Assembly (NCBI RefSeq): GCF_000720175.1
Contig: NZ_JOIX01000053.1
Location: 1-48,534, forward strand
DNA from: Streptomyces sp. NRRL S-337
Lineage (GTDB): Bacteria; Actinomycetota; Actinomycetes; Streptomycetales; Streptomycetaceae
Length of the DNA stretch: 48,534 nt
Reading direction: 5' to 3'
Part shown: positions 26,321 to 35,208 of the stretch, piece after piece
How the letters are laid out: each line of letters begins with the position of its first letter
Numbering within the stretch: position 1 is the first letter of the stretch
Notes under the pieces: model-generated
What the model was told of the DNA's origin: nothing
Database searches by the model: none
Seen by the model: only the letters and a program-made list of their open reading frames with translations
Program-made: the position numbers and the translations under genes

Positions 26321-28417
26321 GTGCCTTCCGCCGGAATCGTTCCCCGCCGAGCCGTACAGCTCGCGGCACTCGTCGCGATGATGCTCGCGTTCACCGCCCA
26401 GCTCGTCGGTGCGCTGCTGCCCGTCATCCCGCTGTTCATCGCCGCCTCCGTGGTCAACCTGGGTCTCGACCTGGTCCTGCAGCACAAGCAGCCCGGCCTG
26501 CTCGCCGTGCTGGGCCGGATCCGGTTCGACGTCACGGTGCGCCAGCTGCTGCGCGACATGCTGATACTGGTCGGCCTGCTGCACATCGACGGCATCAACC
26601 CGCTGGAGGAGCAGGCGCCGCTCACCATCACGCTGCTCCTCTTCTACGGCACCCACTTCGTGTGCCAGGCGGTCGCGGTGCTGGTCCGCCGGACCCGCAG
26701 CCTGCCGTTCGTGACGCGCAACATCGACGCCGGCGAGCTGCGGCTGTGCGACGCGCCGCCGCGGATCCTGTCCCGCCAGACGGGCCGGCGGCTGCTGCGC
26801 TTCTCGGTGCCGACCACGATCGGCATGATGGTGACCGCGATCACGACCGACGCCTACTGGGGCGGCATCGGACTGGCCGTCTCCCTGGCCCTGTCGGCCG
26901 GCGGCACCCTCTACCTGGCCACCTGGCTGCTGCCCAAGAAGCGCGTGGTCGCCGAACAGCAGGCGCTGGAGTGGCTGGACAACTGGCTGGCCGAGTACCG
27001 GCCGACGGTCGGCATGTACTTCTCCGGCGGCGCCTCCTCGGCCTACCAGGCCAACATGTGGCTGAGCACGCTCGCCTCCCTGGACGGCAACCCGATCATC
27101 GTGCTCCGTGAGCGCTTCATGGTGCAGAAGATCGAGGCCACGGACATCCCGATCGTCTGCATCCCCAAGGTCGCCAACCTGATGCGCCTGGAGCACTCCA
27201 CGCTGAAGGTCCTGCTGCACCCGGCGAACTCCGGCAAGACCTCGCAGATCCTGCGGATCCCGTCGATCAAGCACGCGTTCATCAACCACGGCGAGAGCGA
27301 CAAGCTGTCCTCCTGCAACCCGTACGCCAAGGCGTACGACGAGGTCTGGGTGGCGGGTCCGGCGGCCCGCGACCGCTACCAGCTCGCCGACATCGGCGTG
27401 GAGGACAAGGACGTCGTCGAGGTCGGCCGCCCGCAGCTGTCCCCGATCCGCCCGATCCAGCGGCACGACAGTGCCCGGGCCGGCCGGCCGACCACCGTGC
27501 TGTACGCCCCGACCTGGGAGGGCTGGGACGGCAACCCGGGCAACACCTCGGTGATCCTGGCCGGCGAGAACATCGTCCGCGAGCTGCTCGCCGACGAGAA
27601 CGTGCGGCTGCTGTACAAGCCGCACCCGATGACCGGTTCCGTCGACCCCCGTGCGGGCGCTGCCAACGCCCGCATCCAGGCGATGATCGCGGAGGCCAAC
27701 GGCCGGCGCAGCGGTACGCGCCCCGGCCCGGAGGCCGCCGCCGAGCTGGCCCGCCGCGCCGAGGAGCTGAGTGCCCTGACCACCTCCGCGTTCCGCAAGA
27801 GCGCGGACGAGCTGGAGCGGATGCGGCTGCAGGGCACTCCCGAGGAGGGCCGCGCGGCCGCCGTCGCGGACGCGGTCACCGCCTGGGAGGAGGCGTACTG
27901 GAACTCCTTCCCCGAGTGGGAGCACCAGATCATCACCACCGCCCGCCCCGGCATCTTCAGCTGCTTCAACCAGGCCGACGTGCTGATCAGCGACGTCTCC
28001 AGCGTGGTGTCCGACTACCTGACCAGCGAGAAGCCGTACGCGGTCGCCAACACGTCGGGTATGAGCGAGGACGACTTCCGGGCGAACTTCCCGACCGTCC
28101 GGGCGGCGACGATCCTCACGCCGGACGCGGCCGGGGTGGCCGGTCTGCTCGACGCGGTCCGCGAGCCGGAGAAGGACACCCTCGTCGCGGCGCGGGCCGA
28201 GCTCAAGGAACACCTGCTGGGCCCGTCGGACCCGCCGTCGTCGGTCCGCTTCAACCGGGCGGCGATGGATCTGTGCACCAAGGCCGACGAGCGCCGCATC
28301 CGGATGGAGAACCGGCTCTCCGGCATCCCCGGCCAACGCTCGCAGGAGGGCGTGGACGGCCCGGAGACGGCCGAACACGAGGCCACCGGCACCTCGGACG
28401 CGACAGCCGGCGTCTAG
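26321..28417 (+). CDS. Membrane CDP-glycerol:poly(glycerophosphate) glycerophosphotransferase-like protein
   Basis: 698 residues from GTG, with AGGAG ten bases upstream. The N-terminal 205 residues hold several membrane segments (about 10-50, 75-95, 100-122 and 160-205). The cytoplasmic C-terminal part is a TagB/TagF-type domain: NHGESDK (322-328), YAPTWEG (395-401), YKPHP (432-436) and DVLISDVSSV (553-562). Such enzymes add glycerol-phosphate or similar units to wall teichoic acids. Between YKPHP and the SDVSS motif there is a roughly 95-residue Ala/Glu/Arg-rich helical insertion (about 440-535) not typical of TagF. Membrane fusion and insertion suggest a streptomycete branch with its own polymer substrate. 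A strong terminator follows. Monocistronic. Confidence 0.88.
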   Translation: MPSAGIVPRRAVQLAALVAMMLAFTAQLVGALLPVIPLFIAASVVNLGLDLVLQHKQPGLLAVLGRIRFDVTVRQLLRDMLILVGLLHIDGINPLEEQAPLTITLLLFYGTHFVCQAVAVLVRRTRSLPFVTRNIDAGELRLCDAPPRILSRQTGRRLLRFSVPTTIGMMVTAITTDAYWGGIGLAVSLALSAGGTLYLATWLLPKKRVVAEQQALEWLDNWLAEYRPTVGMYFSGGASSAYQANMWLSTLASLDGNPIIVLRERFMVQKIEATDIPIVCIPKVANLMRLEHSTLKVLLHPANSGKTSQILRIPSIKHAFINHGESDKLSSCNPYAKAYDEVWVAGPAARDRYQLADIGVEDKDVVEVGRPQLSPIRPIQRHDSARAGRPTTVLYAPTWEGWDGNPGNTSVILAGENIVRELLADENVRLLYKPHPMTGSVDPRAGAANARIQAMIAEANGRRSGTRPGPEAAAELARRAEELSALTTSAFRKSADELERMRLQGTPEEGRAAAVADAVTAWEEAYWNSFPEWEHQIITTARPGIFSCFNQADVLISDVSSVVSDYLTSEKPYAVANTSGMSEDDFRANFPTVRAATILTPDAAGVAGLLDAVREPEKDTLVAARAELKEHLLGPSDPPSSVRFNRAAMDLCTKADERRIRMENRLSGIPGQRSQEGVDGPETAEHEATGTSDATAGV

Positions 28418-28462
28418 CCCACAGAACGCCGTCTGCGGCCTCCGCGGACGACATTGAGCACC

Positions 28463-28502
28463 AGCGCAGGCCCCGGGAAGATCTCTTCCCGGGGCCTGCG
28501 CT
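28463..28502 (+). terminator. Terminator after glycerophosphotransferase gene
   Basis: A perfect 18-bp stem (28464-28481 with 28484-28501), extended by the A-T pair 28463/28502 and needing a loop of about four bases, followed by TTTGAG. It starts about 45 bases after the stop. Confidence 0.9.
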
Positions 28503-28552
28503 TTGAGTTGGGGCCGTCGGTCGGGTTGCTGCCGCTTGGTTTTTTCCCCGCC

Positions 28553-28610
28553 GCCCACCCCCCTTCGGGGGGGGGTGGGCGGGTACATGTGCGCGGGGTA
28601 CATGCGCGCG
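28553..28610. repeat. G/C-rich hairpin followed by 15-bp tandem repeat
   Basis: GCCCACCCCCC-TTCG-G(n)TGGGC (28553-28580) forms a hairpin with a stable TTCG tetraloop; the G-run is longer than the C-run. It is followed by two 15-bp units GGGTACATGyGCGCG (28581-28595, 28596-28610) and then two GCTGCGTCA units (28613-28630). It lies between the convergent glycerophosphotransferase and obgE genes and may terminate obgE. Confidence 0.6.
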
Positions 28611-28668
28611 GGGCTGCGTCAGCTGCGTCAGGCGGCCTTCCCCGTAGGCCCCCGAGCCGCCACCTCCC

Positions 28669-30105
28669 CTAGAACGGCCGGAAGCCGTCGTACTCCTGGG
28701 CGGCCTCGTCGCGTTCCGCGTCGCGGTCGCGGCGGCGCTGGGCGGCCGGGCGGGGCGCCTCGAAGCGGTGGTCCTCGCCGCGCCGGCCCAGCATCTCCGC
28801 GCCGGCCGTCACCGTCGGCTCCCAGTCGAAGACCACCGCGTTGTCCTCGGGGCCGATCGCCACGCCGTCCATGGCGCGGGCGCCCGCCTTGAGGAGCGCG
28901 TCCTCGACGCCGAGGCGGCTGAGCCGGTCCGCCAGATAGCCGACCGCCTCGTCGTTGTTGAAGTCGGTCTGGCGCACCCAGCGCTCCGGCTTCTCGCCCC
29001 GTACGCGGAAGAAGCCCTCGCCCTCCTGCGTGACCGTGAAGCCCGCGTCGTCCACCGCCTTGGGACGGATGACGATCCGCGTGGCCTCCTGGACGGGCTT
29101 GGCGGCGCGCGCCTTGGCGACGATGTCGGCCAGCGCGTACGACAGCTCCTTCAGGCCCTGATGGGCGACGGCGGAGACCTCGAAGACGCGGTAGCCGCGC
29201 TCCTCCAGGTCCGGCCGGATCATGTCGGCCAGGTCCTTGCCGTCCGGGATGTCGATCTTGTTGAGCACGACCACCCGCGGCCGGTTCTCCAGGCCGCCGT
29301 ACTGGGCGAGCTCCTCCTCGATGACGTCGAGGTCGGAGACCGGGTCCCGGTCGGACTCCAGGGTCGCGGTGTCCAGGACGTGCACCAGCACCTCGCAGCG
29401 CTCGACGTGCCGCAGGAACTCCAGGCCCAGGCCCTTGCCCTGACTGGCGCCCGGGATCAGCCCGGGGACGTCCGCGATGGTGTAGACCGTGGCGCCGGCG
29501 GTGACCACGCCGAGGTTGGGCACCAGCGTCGTGAAGGGGTAGTCCGCGATCTTCGGCCGGGCCGCGGAGAGCACCGAGATCAGCGACGACTTGCCCGCGC
29601 TCGGGTAGCCGACCAGCGCGACGTCCGCGACGGTCTTGAGCTCCAGGACGATGTCCCGGGCCTCTCCCGGCTCGCCGAGCAGCGCGAAACCGGGCGCCTT
29701 GCGGCGGGCGGAGGCCAGCGCGGCGTTGCCGAGGCCGCCGCGGCCGCCCTGGCCGGCGACGAAGGTGGTGCCCTGGCCCACCAGGTCGGCGAGCACCTCA
29801 CCGTTCTTGTCGAGCACGACCGTGCCGTCCGGGACCGGCAGGACCAGGTCCTTGCCGTTCTTGCCCTCGCGGTTGTCGCCGGCACCGGGCTGGCCGTTGG
29901 TGGCCTTGCGGTGCGGATGGTGGTGGTAGTCGAGGAGGGTGGTGACGTCCTGGTCGACGACCAGGATCACATCGCCGCCGCGGCCGCCGTTGCCGCCGTC
30001 GGGGCCGCCGAGCGGCTTGAACTTCTCCCGGTGTACGGAGGCACAGCCGTGGCCTCCGTTACCCGCGGCGACGTGCAGCTCGACGCGGTCCACGAAGGTG
30101 GTCAT
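28669..30105 (-). CDS. obgE: Obg-family GTPase
   Basis: 478 residues. ObgE binds the 50S subunit and GTP/GDP, supports ribosome assembly and links growth to nutrient state; in Streptomyces obg influences the onset of aerial growth. An N-terminal Obg glycine-rich fold (1-157, [14 protein letters not shown]) is followed by the G domain: P-loop GYPSAGKSS (166-174), DVPGLI (G3) and NKID (G4). A C-terminal OCT domain contains [16 protein letters not shown], and a basic disordered tail follows. GGAGG lies about nine bases before the ATG. It is downstream of rpmA but separated by 220 bases with a large hairpin, so it has at least partly separate expression. Confidence 0.97.
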   Translation of the reverse strand: MTTFVDRVELHVAAGNGGHGCASVHREKFKPLGGPDGGNGGRGGDVILVVDQDVTTLLDYHHHPHRKATNGQPGAGDNREGKNGKDLVLPVPDGTVVLDKNGEVLADLVGQGTTFVAGQGGRGGLGNAALASARRKAPGFALLGEPGEARDIVLELKTVADVALVGYPSAGKSSLISVLSAARPKIADYPFTTLVPNLGVVTAGATVYTIADVPGLIPGASQGKGLGLEFLRHVERCEVLVHVLDTATLESDRDPVSDLDVIEEELAQYGGLENRPRVVVLNKIDIPDGKDLADMIRPDLEERGYRVFEVSAVAHQGLKELSYALADIVAKARAAKPVQEATRIVIRPKAVDDAGFTVTQEGEGFFRVRGEKPERWVRQTDFNNDEAVGYLADRLSRLGVEDALLKAGARAMDGVAIGPEDNAVVFDWEPTVTAGAEMLGRRGEDHRFEAPRPAAQRRRDRDAERDEAAQEYDGFRPF

Positions 30106-30185
30106 GGTGGGGTGCCTCCAGATGAGCGGGGTGGTCTGGTACTGCGTACTACGGGGTCACTGCCCAGGCGCCGCGGAACTGCGGA

Positions 30186-30235
30186 GCAGTACGGCGCGTA
30201 CGGCAGTGAGGGCGCGTACGTCAGAGATGTCTCTG
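30186..30235. repeat. Direct repeat and palindrome upstream of obgE
   Basis: GCAGTACGGCGCGTACG (30186-30202) is followed at once by GCAGTGAGGGCGCGTACG (30203-30220), then the perfect palindrome CAGAGA-TG-TCTCTG (30222-30235). These fill the likely obgE promoter region and may be protein sites. Confidence 0.5.
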
Positions 30236-30248
30236 TCGTAACACGCCA

Positions 30249-30296
30249 AGGGCGGACCGGCCTTCCCGCTCACGCGGGAAAAGGCGGTCCGCCCCT
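30249..30296 (-). terminator. Hairpin after rpmA
   Basis: Long imperfect stem: GGCGGACCG/CGGTCCGCC outer part and CCCGC/GCGGG inner part around a TCAC loop. It starts about 30 bases past the rpmA stop on the minus strand. No U-tract, so read-through into obgE is possible. Confidence 0.75.
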
Positions 30297-30325
30297 GGTG
30301 GTGCTGTGTGACGTCCGGGCCCGTA

Positions 30326-30583
30326 TTACTGGGCGACCGGGACGATGTTCACGACCTTGCGGCCACGGTGGGTGCCGAACTGCACCGCACCGGCCTGCAG
30401 GGCGAACAGGGTGTCGTCGCCGCCGCGGCCGACGCCCGAGCCGGGGTGGAAGTGGGTGCCACGCTGGCGGACCAGGATCTCACCGGCGAGGACGGCCTGA
30501 CCGCCGAAGCGCTTCACGCCGAGCCGCTGAGCATTGGAGTCGCGACCGTTCCGGGTGGACGATGCGCCCTTCTTGTGTGCCAT
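30326..30583 (-). CDS. rpmA: 50S ribosomal protein L27
   Basis: 85 residues beginning [20 protein letters not shown], the L27 signature. L27 reaches the peptidyl-transferase centre with its N-terminus. No N-terminal cleavage extension of the Firmicutes type is present. GAGGAG lies at ideal spacing before the ATG. rplU ends 14 bases upstream, giving the usual rplU-rpmA operon, with obgE downstream. Confidence 0.99.
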   Translation of the reverse strand: MAHKKGASSTRNGRDSNAQRLGVKRFGGQAVLAGEILVRQRGTHFHPGSGVGRGGDDTLFALQAGAVQFGTHRGRKVVNIVPVAQ

Positions 30584-30597
30584 GTCTCCTCAGTCCC

Positions 30598-30918
30598 TTA
30601 CTTCGCCGGAGCGTCGATGCCGGTGATCTTCAGCGCCGTGTGGAGCTGGCGGTGGCCGATCCGCTTCTTGTAACCGGTCTTGTTCTTGTACTTCTGGATC
30701 CGGATCTTGTTGCCCTTGTGGTGGTCCACGACCTCACCCTGGACCTTCACGCCGGCCAGGACCCACGGGTCGCTGGTGACCGCGTCACCGTCGACGACCA
30801 GCAGCGTGGAGAGCTCGACGGTGTCGCCGACCTTGCTGGTGGAAATGCGGTCAATCTCGATGACGTCGCCGACAGAAACCTTCTGCTGGCGTCCGCCGGT
30901 GCGCACGATCGCGTACAC
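30598..30918 (-). CDS. rplU: 50S ribosomal protein L21
   Basis: 106 residues from the GTG at 30918 ([14 protein letters not shown]), which fits the family N-terminus; the frame extends to 30969 but the extra 17 residues are not L21-like. The L21 signature [21 protein letters not shown] is at the C-terminal side. L21 binds 23S rRNA together with L20. It is first gene of the rplU-rpmA operon, with promoter at 31080-31108 and a 5' leader of about 155 bases that contains inverted repeats. Confidence 0.98.
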   Translation of the reverse strand: MYAIVRTGGRQQKVSVGDVIEIDRISTSKVGDTVELSTLLVVDGDAVTSDPWVLAGVKVQGEVVDHHKGNKIRIQKYKNKTGYKKRIGHRQLHTALKITGIDAPAK

Positions 30919-31079
30919 GCGGAACTCTCTTTCGCTTGAAACGGATCCTCTGATGCCAGCCGCTCTCACGGGCTCGGGACGTCCCGTGGAATCCGATCGG
31001 ACGAGCGGCCTCCCTCGGCGGACCGAGAGGTATTTGCTCAGAAGTGGTGGTGCCCTGAAGTCTCAGACACCGACGGTCA

Positions 31080-31108
31080 AGGTTACGGGGCCTTGACCAG
31101 GGGGTCAA
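31080..31108 (-). promoter_or_regulatory. Promoter of rplU-rpmA operon
   Basis: Minus strand: -35 TTGACC (31108-31103), 17-bp spacer, -10 TAACCT (31085-31080). The -35 hexamer is the left arm of a TTGACC-CCCT-GGTCAA dyad, so a regulator could bind over it. A second TTGACC lies at 31079-31074 with no matching -10. Confidence 0.65.
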
Positions 31109-31112
31109 ACCG

Positions 31113-31140
31113 GCCCCGGGCCGCCGTGACGGCCCGGGGC
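31113..31140 (-). terminator. Terminator after RNase E/G gene
   Basis: Perfect 11-bp stem GCCCCGGGCCG/CGGCCCGGGGC with a six-base loop, 14 bases after the stop on the minus strand and just before the rplU promoter. Confidence 0.88.
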
Positions 31141-31153
31141 GGGTTCGTGACGC

Positions 31154-34100
31154 TCAGTCCTCCGTCGAAACCGACACCGACGCGACCGAGGGCTGCTCGG
31201 CGGCTGCGGTCTTCTTGGCCGCGGCCTTCTTCGTCGTCGCCTTCTTCGTGGTGGTCTTCTTCGCCGTGGCCTTCTTGGCGGTGGTGGTCTTCTTCGCCGC
31301 CGCCTTCTTGGCCGTGGTCTTCTTCGCCGCGGCCTTCTTGGCGGTGGCCTTCTTGGCCGTCGCCTTCTTCGCGGTCTTCTTCGCCGCGGGCGCCGCCTCC
31401 GGCTCGGCCGCCTCGGCACCCTCGACGGGCTCCGCGGCCGGTGCCTCGGCCTGCTCCGTCACCGGCTCGGCGGCCGGCGTGGCGATCACCACGGTCGCCA
31501 CGGAATCGTCGGACACCTCGGGCGAGCCCGCCGGAGCGGTCACCTTACGTGTCACCCGACGGCGCGGACGGGCCGGCGCGGGTTCCGGGGCAGCGGCCTC
31601 GGCGGCCGGCTCCGGCGCCGCGGCCGGCTCCGGCTCGGCGGCCTGGGCGGGCGCCGGCTCGGCCGGCAGCACGATCGCGGCGGCCTCCTCGGCGGCGGCC
31701 CTGGGGGCGCCCGCCGGAGCGGACACCTTCCGGCTCACCCGGCGGCGGCCCCGGCCACGTCCGGCCGCGGCCTCGGCCTCGGCCGGGCTGCTGAACCACT
31801 CGTCGGTACCGGCCACCGTGGGCTGCAGCTCGGCCTCCGTCACGGCCACCGGCTCCAGCTCGGGCGCGCCACCGTCCGGGGTGGGCTCGGCGGCCTCGAC
31901 CTCGTGGACGTGCGGCTCGGCGGCCTCGACCGGCGCCGCCTTGCCCTTCTTCTTGCGCTTGCCGCCACCGCCGACCGTCGTCGGCTGGTCCATGTGGACG
32001 ATGACGCCCCGGCCGTTGCAGTGCACGCACGACTCGGAGAACGACTCCAGCAGGCCCTGGCCGACCCGCTTGCGGGTCATCTGGACCAGGCCGAGCGAGG
32101 TGACCTCGGCCACCTGGTGCTTCGTACGGTCACGGCCCAGGCACTCCAGCAGGCGCCGCAGCACCAGGTCGCGGTTGGACTCCAGCACCATGTCGATGAA
32201 GTCGATCACGATGATGCCGCCGAGGTCGCGCAGCCGCAGCTGGCGCACGATCTCCTCGGCCGCCTCCAGGTTGTTCCTGGTGACCGTCTCCTCCAGGTTG
32301 CCGCCCTGGCCGGTGAACTTGCCGGTGTTGACGTCGACCACGACCATCGCCTCGGTCCGGTCGATCACCAGCGAGCCGCCGCTGGGCAGCCAGACCTTGC
32401 GGTCCAGCGCCTTCATCAGCTGCTCGTCGATCCGGTACGTGGCGAAGACGTCGACGTCCGAGGTCCACTTCTGCAGCCGGTCGGTGAGGTCCGGCGCGAC
32501 GTGGGCGACGTAGCCGTGGATCGTCTCCCAGGCGTCGTCACCGCTGACGATGACCTTGGAGAAGTCCTCGTTGAAGATGTCCCGCACGACCCGGACGGTC
32601 ATGTCCGGCTCGCCGTACAGGAGCGTCGGCGCGCTGGAGCTGCTGCCCTTGGCCTTCTTCTGGATCTCTTCCCACTGGGCCTGCAGGCGCTGGACGTCGC
32701 GCGCCAGCTCCTCCTCGCTCGCGCCCTCCGCGGCGGTACGGACGATCACGCCCGCGTCCTCGGGGACGATCTTCTTGAGGATCTGCTTCAGCCGGGCCCG
32801 CTCGGTGTCCGGGAGCTTGCGGCTGATACCGGTCATCGAGCCCTCGGGCACGTAGACCAGGTAGCGGCCGGGCAGCGAGACCTGGCTGGTCAGGCGGGCG
32901 CCCTTGTGACCGATCGGGTCCTTGGTGACCTGCACCAGCACCGACTGGCCGGACTTCAGCGCGCTCTCGATCCGGCGCGGGCCGTTCGCCATGCCCAGCG
33001 CCTCGAAGTTGACCTCACCGGCGTACAGCACGGCGTTGCGGCCCTTGCCGATGTCGACGAAGGCGGCCTCCATCGACGGCAGGACGTTCTGCACCTTGCC
33101 GAGGTACACATTGCCGACGTACGAGGTGGCCTGTTCCTTGTTGACGAAGTGCTCCACGAGCACGTTGTCCTCGAGGACAGCGATCTGGGTGCGCTCGCCG
33201 CTCTGGCGGACGACCATCACCCGCTCGACGGCCTCACGGCGGGCGAGGAACTCCGCCTCGGTGATGATCGGCACCCGGCGGCGGCCCTGCTCACGCCCCT
33301 CGCGGCGGCGCTGCTTCTTGGCCTCCAGGCGCGTCGACCCCTTGATCGACTGCACCTCGTCCGCGCCGGTGCCCTCCTCCTTCTTGCGGGGCTCACGGAC
33401 CTTGACGACCGTGCGCTCGGGATCGTCGGCGTGCGAGGCCTCGACCTCGGCGGCGTCCCCGCTGCGACGGCGGCGGCGACGGCGACGGCGGCTGCTGCTG
33501 GAGCCGGCGCCCGACTGCTCGTCCTCGTGCTCCTCCGCCTCCTCGGCGGACTCCGCCTCGTGGCCGGGCTCCTCGGCCTCGGCCTCCTGGGCACCCTCCT
33601 CGGCAGCGGCCTCGGCCTGTTGCTCCTCGGGACCCTCGGCGGTCTCCCCGCGACGGCGGCGACGGCCACCACGGCGACGGCGGCGCGACGGGCGCTCGGC
33701 GAACTCGTCCTCGGCGTGGCCGGCCTCCTCGGCCTCGGCCTCCTCGGCGGCCTCCGGCTCCTCCACGGGAGCGGTGACGACCTGCTCGGCCTCGGCCGGG
33801 GCGCCCCGGCGGCGACGGCGCCGCGCACCGGCCGGCGGCTGCTCCTCGGCGACCGGCTCGGTCTCGGCGGCCTCCTGGCGCGCCGCGGCATGGGCGGCGG
33901 CGGCGGCGGTCTCGGGGGTCTGGAACATCGGCTCGGTGAAGACCGGCGCCTGGAAGACCGCGGTCGGCGGCCGCTGGGCACGACGGCGGCCGCGCACCGG
34001 CGCCTCCTGCGCGGGCTCCTCCTCGGCCCGCGGCGCCTCGGCGGCCGGCTCCCCGGCGCGCTCGGTACGGCGGCGGGACCGGCGGCGCGGGCCCTCGGTC

Positions 34101-34987
34101 TCCTCGGCGGGCGCCTCGGCCTGCGCCGCGGCTTCCGCGGCCGGGAGGGGCGCCTCGACGGGCTCCTCGGCGGCCTGCGGCGCACCCGCGGGAGCGGTGG
34201 CCTTACGGGTCGCACGGCGACGGGTACGGGCCGGCTTGGCCTCCTCGACGGCCTCCGCGGCCGCGGGCGCCTCCTCGGCGGCGGCCGGTGCGGCCGGGGC
34301 CTCGACGGGCTCCTCGGCACTCACCTGCGGGGCACCGGCCGGAGCGGTCGCCTTACGGGTCGCGCGGCGACGCGTACGGGCCGGCTTCGCGGGCTCCTCG
34401 GCGACCGGAGCGGTCTCCTCGGTCTCCTCGACTTCTTCGGCCTCCTCCGCCGGCTCGGCGGCGGGCGCCTCCGCGACGACCGGCTCCGGAGCGGCCTCGG
34501 GCTGCGGGGCCCCGGCGGGGGCGGTCGCCTTACGGGTCGCGCGGCGGCGGGTACGGCGCGGGGCGGCCTCCCCGGCCTGCGGCGCCTCGGCGGGCGTTTC
34601 GGCGGCGGCTGCGGCACCGGCTGCTGCCTCGGCAGGAGCCTCCACGGGCGTCTCTGCCGGCACCTCGGCGGCCGGCTGCGGGGCCCCGGCGGGGGCGGTG
34701 GCCTTACGGGTGGCCCGGCGGCGGGTACGGGCCGGTTTGGCCTCGTCGCCGCTGCTCACCGCGGACGCGGTGGACTCCTCGGCGGCGGCCCGGGCGGCCG
34801 TCGGCGCGGCGGGCTCGGTGCTCACCACGGTGGCCGCGGAGGCGTCGCCGGCGACCGGCGGGCCGGCCGGCCGGGACGCCGCCCGGCGCCGACGGCGCGG
34901 CGGCAGCGTGTCACTGGGTGAGTGGTTGTCGTCCGGACCGCGGTCCGGGGACGACGTCGATTCAGTGGGCTCAATGGGCTCGAGCAT
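31154..34987 (-). CDS. rne: Ribonuclease E/G with long basic repeat-rich extensions
   Basis: 1277 residues. RNase E/G is the main endonuclease starting mRNA decay and processing rRNA and tRNA. The catalytic core sits in the middle, as in Streptomyces RNase ES: an S1 domain (about 620-700, YVGNVYLGKVQNVLPSMEAAF), catalytic Asp885 (VVDVNTGKF) and Asp929 (VIDFIDM), and the zinc link CVHC (Cys987, Cys990). The N-terminal 560 residues are low-complexity Ala/Glu/Pro/Arg with four near-identical basic repeats (RTRRRATRKATAPAGAPQ), then Arg-rich patches. The C-terminal part has two related repeats (RRRVSRKVSAPAGAP, RRRVTRKVTAPAGSP) and ends in a Lys/Ala/Thr tail like histone H1. These regions likely bind RNA and partners such as PNPase. 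GGGAGA precedes the ATG. Confidence 0.96.
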   Translation of the reverse strand: MLEPIEPTESTSSPDRGPDDNHSPSDTLPPRRRRRAASRPAGPPVAGDASAATVVSTEPAAPTAARAAAEESTASAVSSGDEAKPARTRRRATRKATAPAGAPQPAAEVPAETPVEAPAEAAAGAAAAAETPAEAPQAGEAAPRRTRRRATRKATAPAGAPQPEAAPEPVVAEAPAAEPAEEAEEVEETEETAPVAEEPAKPARTRRRATRKATAPAGAPQVSAEEPVEAPAAPAAAEEAPAAAEAVEEAKPARTRRRATRKATAPAGAPQAAEEPVEAPLPAAEAAAQAEAPAEETEGPRRRSRRRTERAGEPAAEAPRAEEEPAQEAPVRGRRRAQRPPTAVFQAPVFTEPMFQTPETAAAAAHAAARQEAAETEPVAEEQPPAGARRRRRRGAPAEAEQVVTAPVEEPEAAEEAEAEEAGHAEDEFAERPSRRRRRGGRRRRRGETAEGPEEQQAEAAAEEGAQEAEAEEPGHEAESAEEAEEHEDEQSGAGSSSSRRRRRRRRRSGDAAEVEASHADDPERTVVKVREPRKKEEGTGADEVQSIKGSTRLEAKKQRRREGREQGRRRVPIITEAEFLARREAVERVMVVRQSGERTQIAVLEDNVLVEHFVNKEQATSYVGNVYLGKVQNVLPSMEAAFVDIGKGRNAVLYAGEVNFEALGMANGPRRIESALKSGQSVLVQVTKDPIGHKGARLTSQVSLPGRYLVYVPEGSMTGISRKLPDTERARLKQILKKIVPEDAGVIVRTAAEGASEEELARDVQRLQAQWEEIQKKAKGSSSSAPTLLYGEPDMTVRVVRDIFNEDFSKVIVSGDDAWETIHGYVAHVAPDLTDRLQKWTSDVDVFATYRIDEQLMKALDRKVWLPSGGSLVIDRTEAMVVVDVNTGKFTGQGGNLEETVTRNNLEAAEEIVRQLRLRDLGGIIVIDFIDMVLESNRDLVLRRLLECLGRDRTKHQVAEVTSLGLVQMTRKRVGQGLLESFSESCVHCNGRGVIVHMDQPTTVGGGGKRKKKGKAAPVEAAEPHVHEVEAAEPTPDGGAPELEPVAVTEAELQPTVAGTDEWFSSPAEAEAAAGRGRGRRRVSRKVSAPAGAPRAAAEEAAAIVLPAEPAPAQAAEPEPAAAPEPAAEAAAPEPAPARPRRRVTRKVTAPAGSPEVSDDSVATVVIATPAAEPVTEQAEAPAAEPVEGAEAAEPEAAPAAKKTAKKATAKKATAKKAAAKKTTAKKAAAKKTTTAKKATAKKTTTKKATTKKAAAKKTAAAEQPSVASVSVSTED
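31200..31385 (-). repeat. Lys/Ala/Thr (histone H1-like) repeat tract in rne 3' end
   Basis: Encodes about 60 residues made almost only of KKA, KKT and TAKK units, ending near EQPSVASVSVSTED. The DNA is a run of GCCTTCTTGG/CGCCTTCTTC-like 12-15-mers on the plus strand, prone to slippage and assembly errors. Confidence 0.85.
34186..34745 (-). repeat. Four in-frame repeats in rne N-terminal region
   Basis: Units near 34186-34245, 34329-34390, 34508-34560 and 34679-34740 each encode a copy of TRRRATRKATAPAGAPQ with a preceding Lys-Pro-Ala-Arg or Pro-Arg. They are separated by acidic Ala/Glu/Pro linkers of about 40-60 residues. Confidence 0.85.
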
Positions 34988-35208
34988 GCGGGCGGTTCTC
35001 CCGTCACGCTCCCGGGCGCCGCGCCTGATTCCGGTAGCGGTCCGCGTGATGAGCGCGGGCCCGCTGTCCGGGGCGTGGGCGCCGCACGGGAGCTGTCGTC
35101 TCGCTCGTCGGCCCCTTTTTGGGGTGGGACCGGCGAAAGTCTCCTGGTCAGTGCGTCTGCCGGACCGGGGTGGCGCCCTGGTTGATCGGCGACGCGACGA
35201 CGGCGGTC

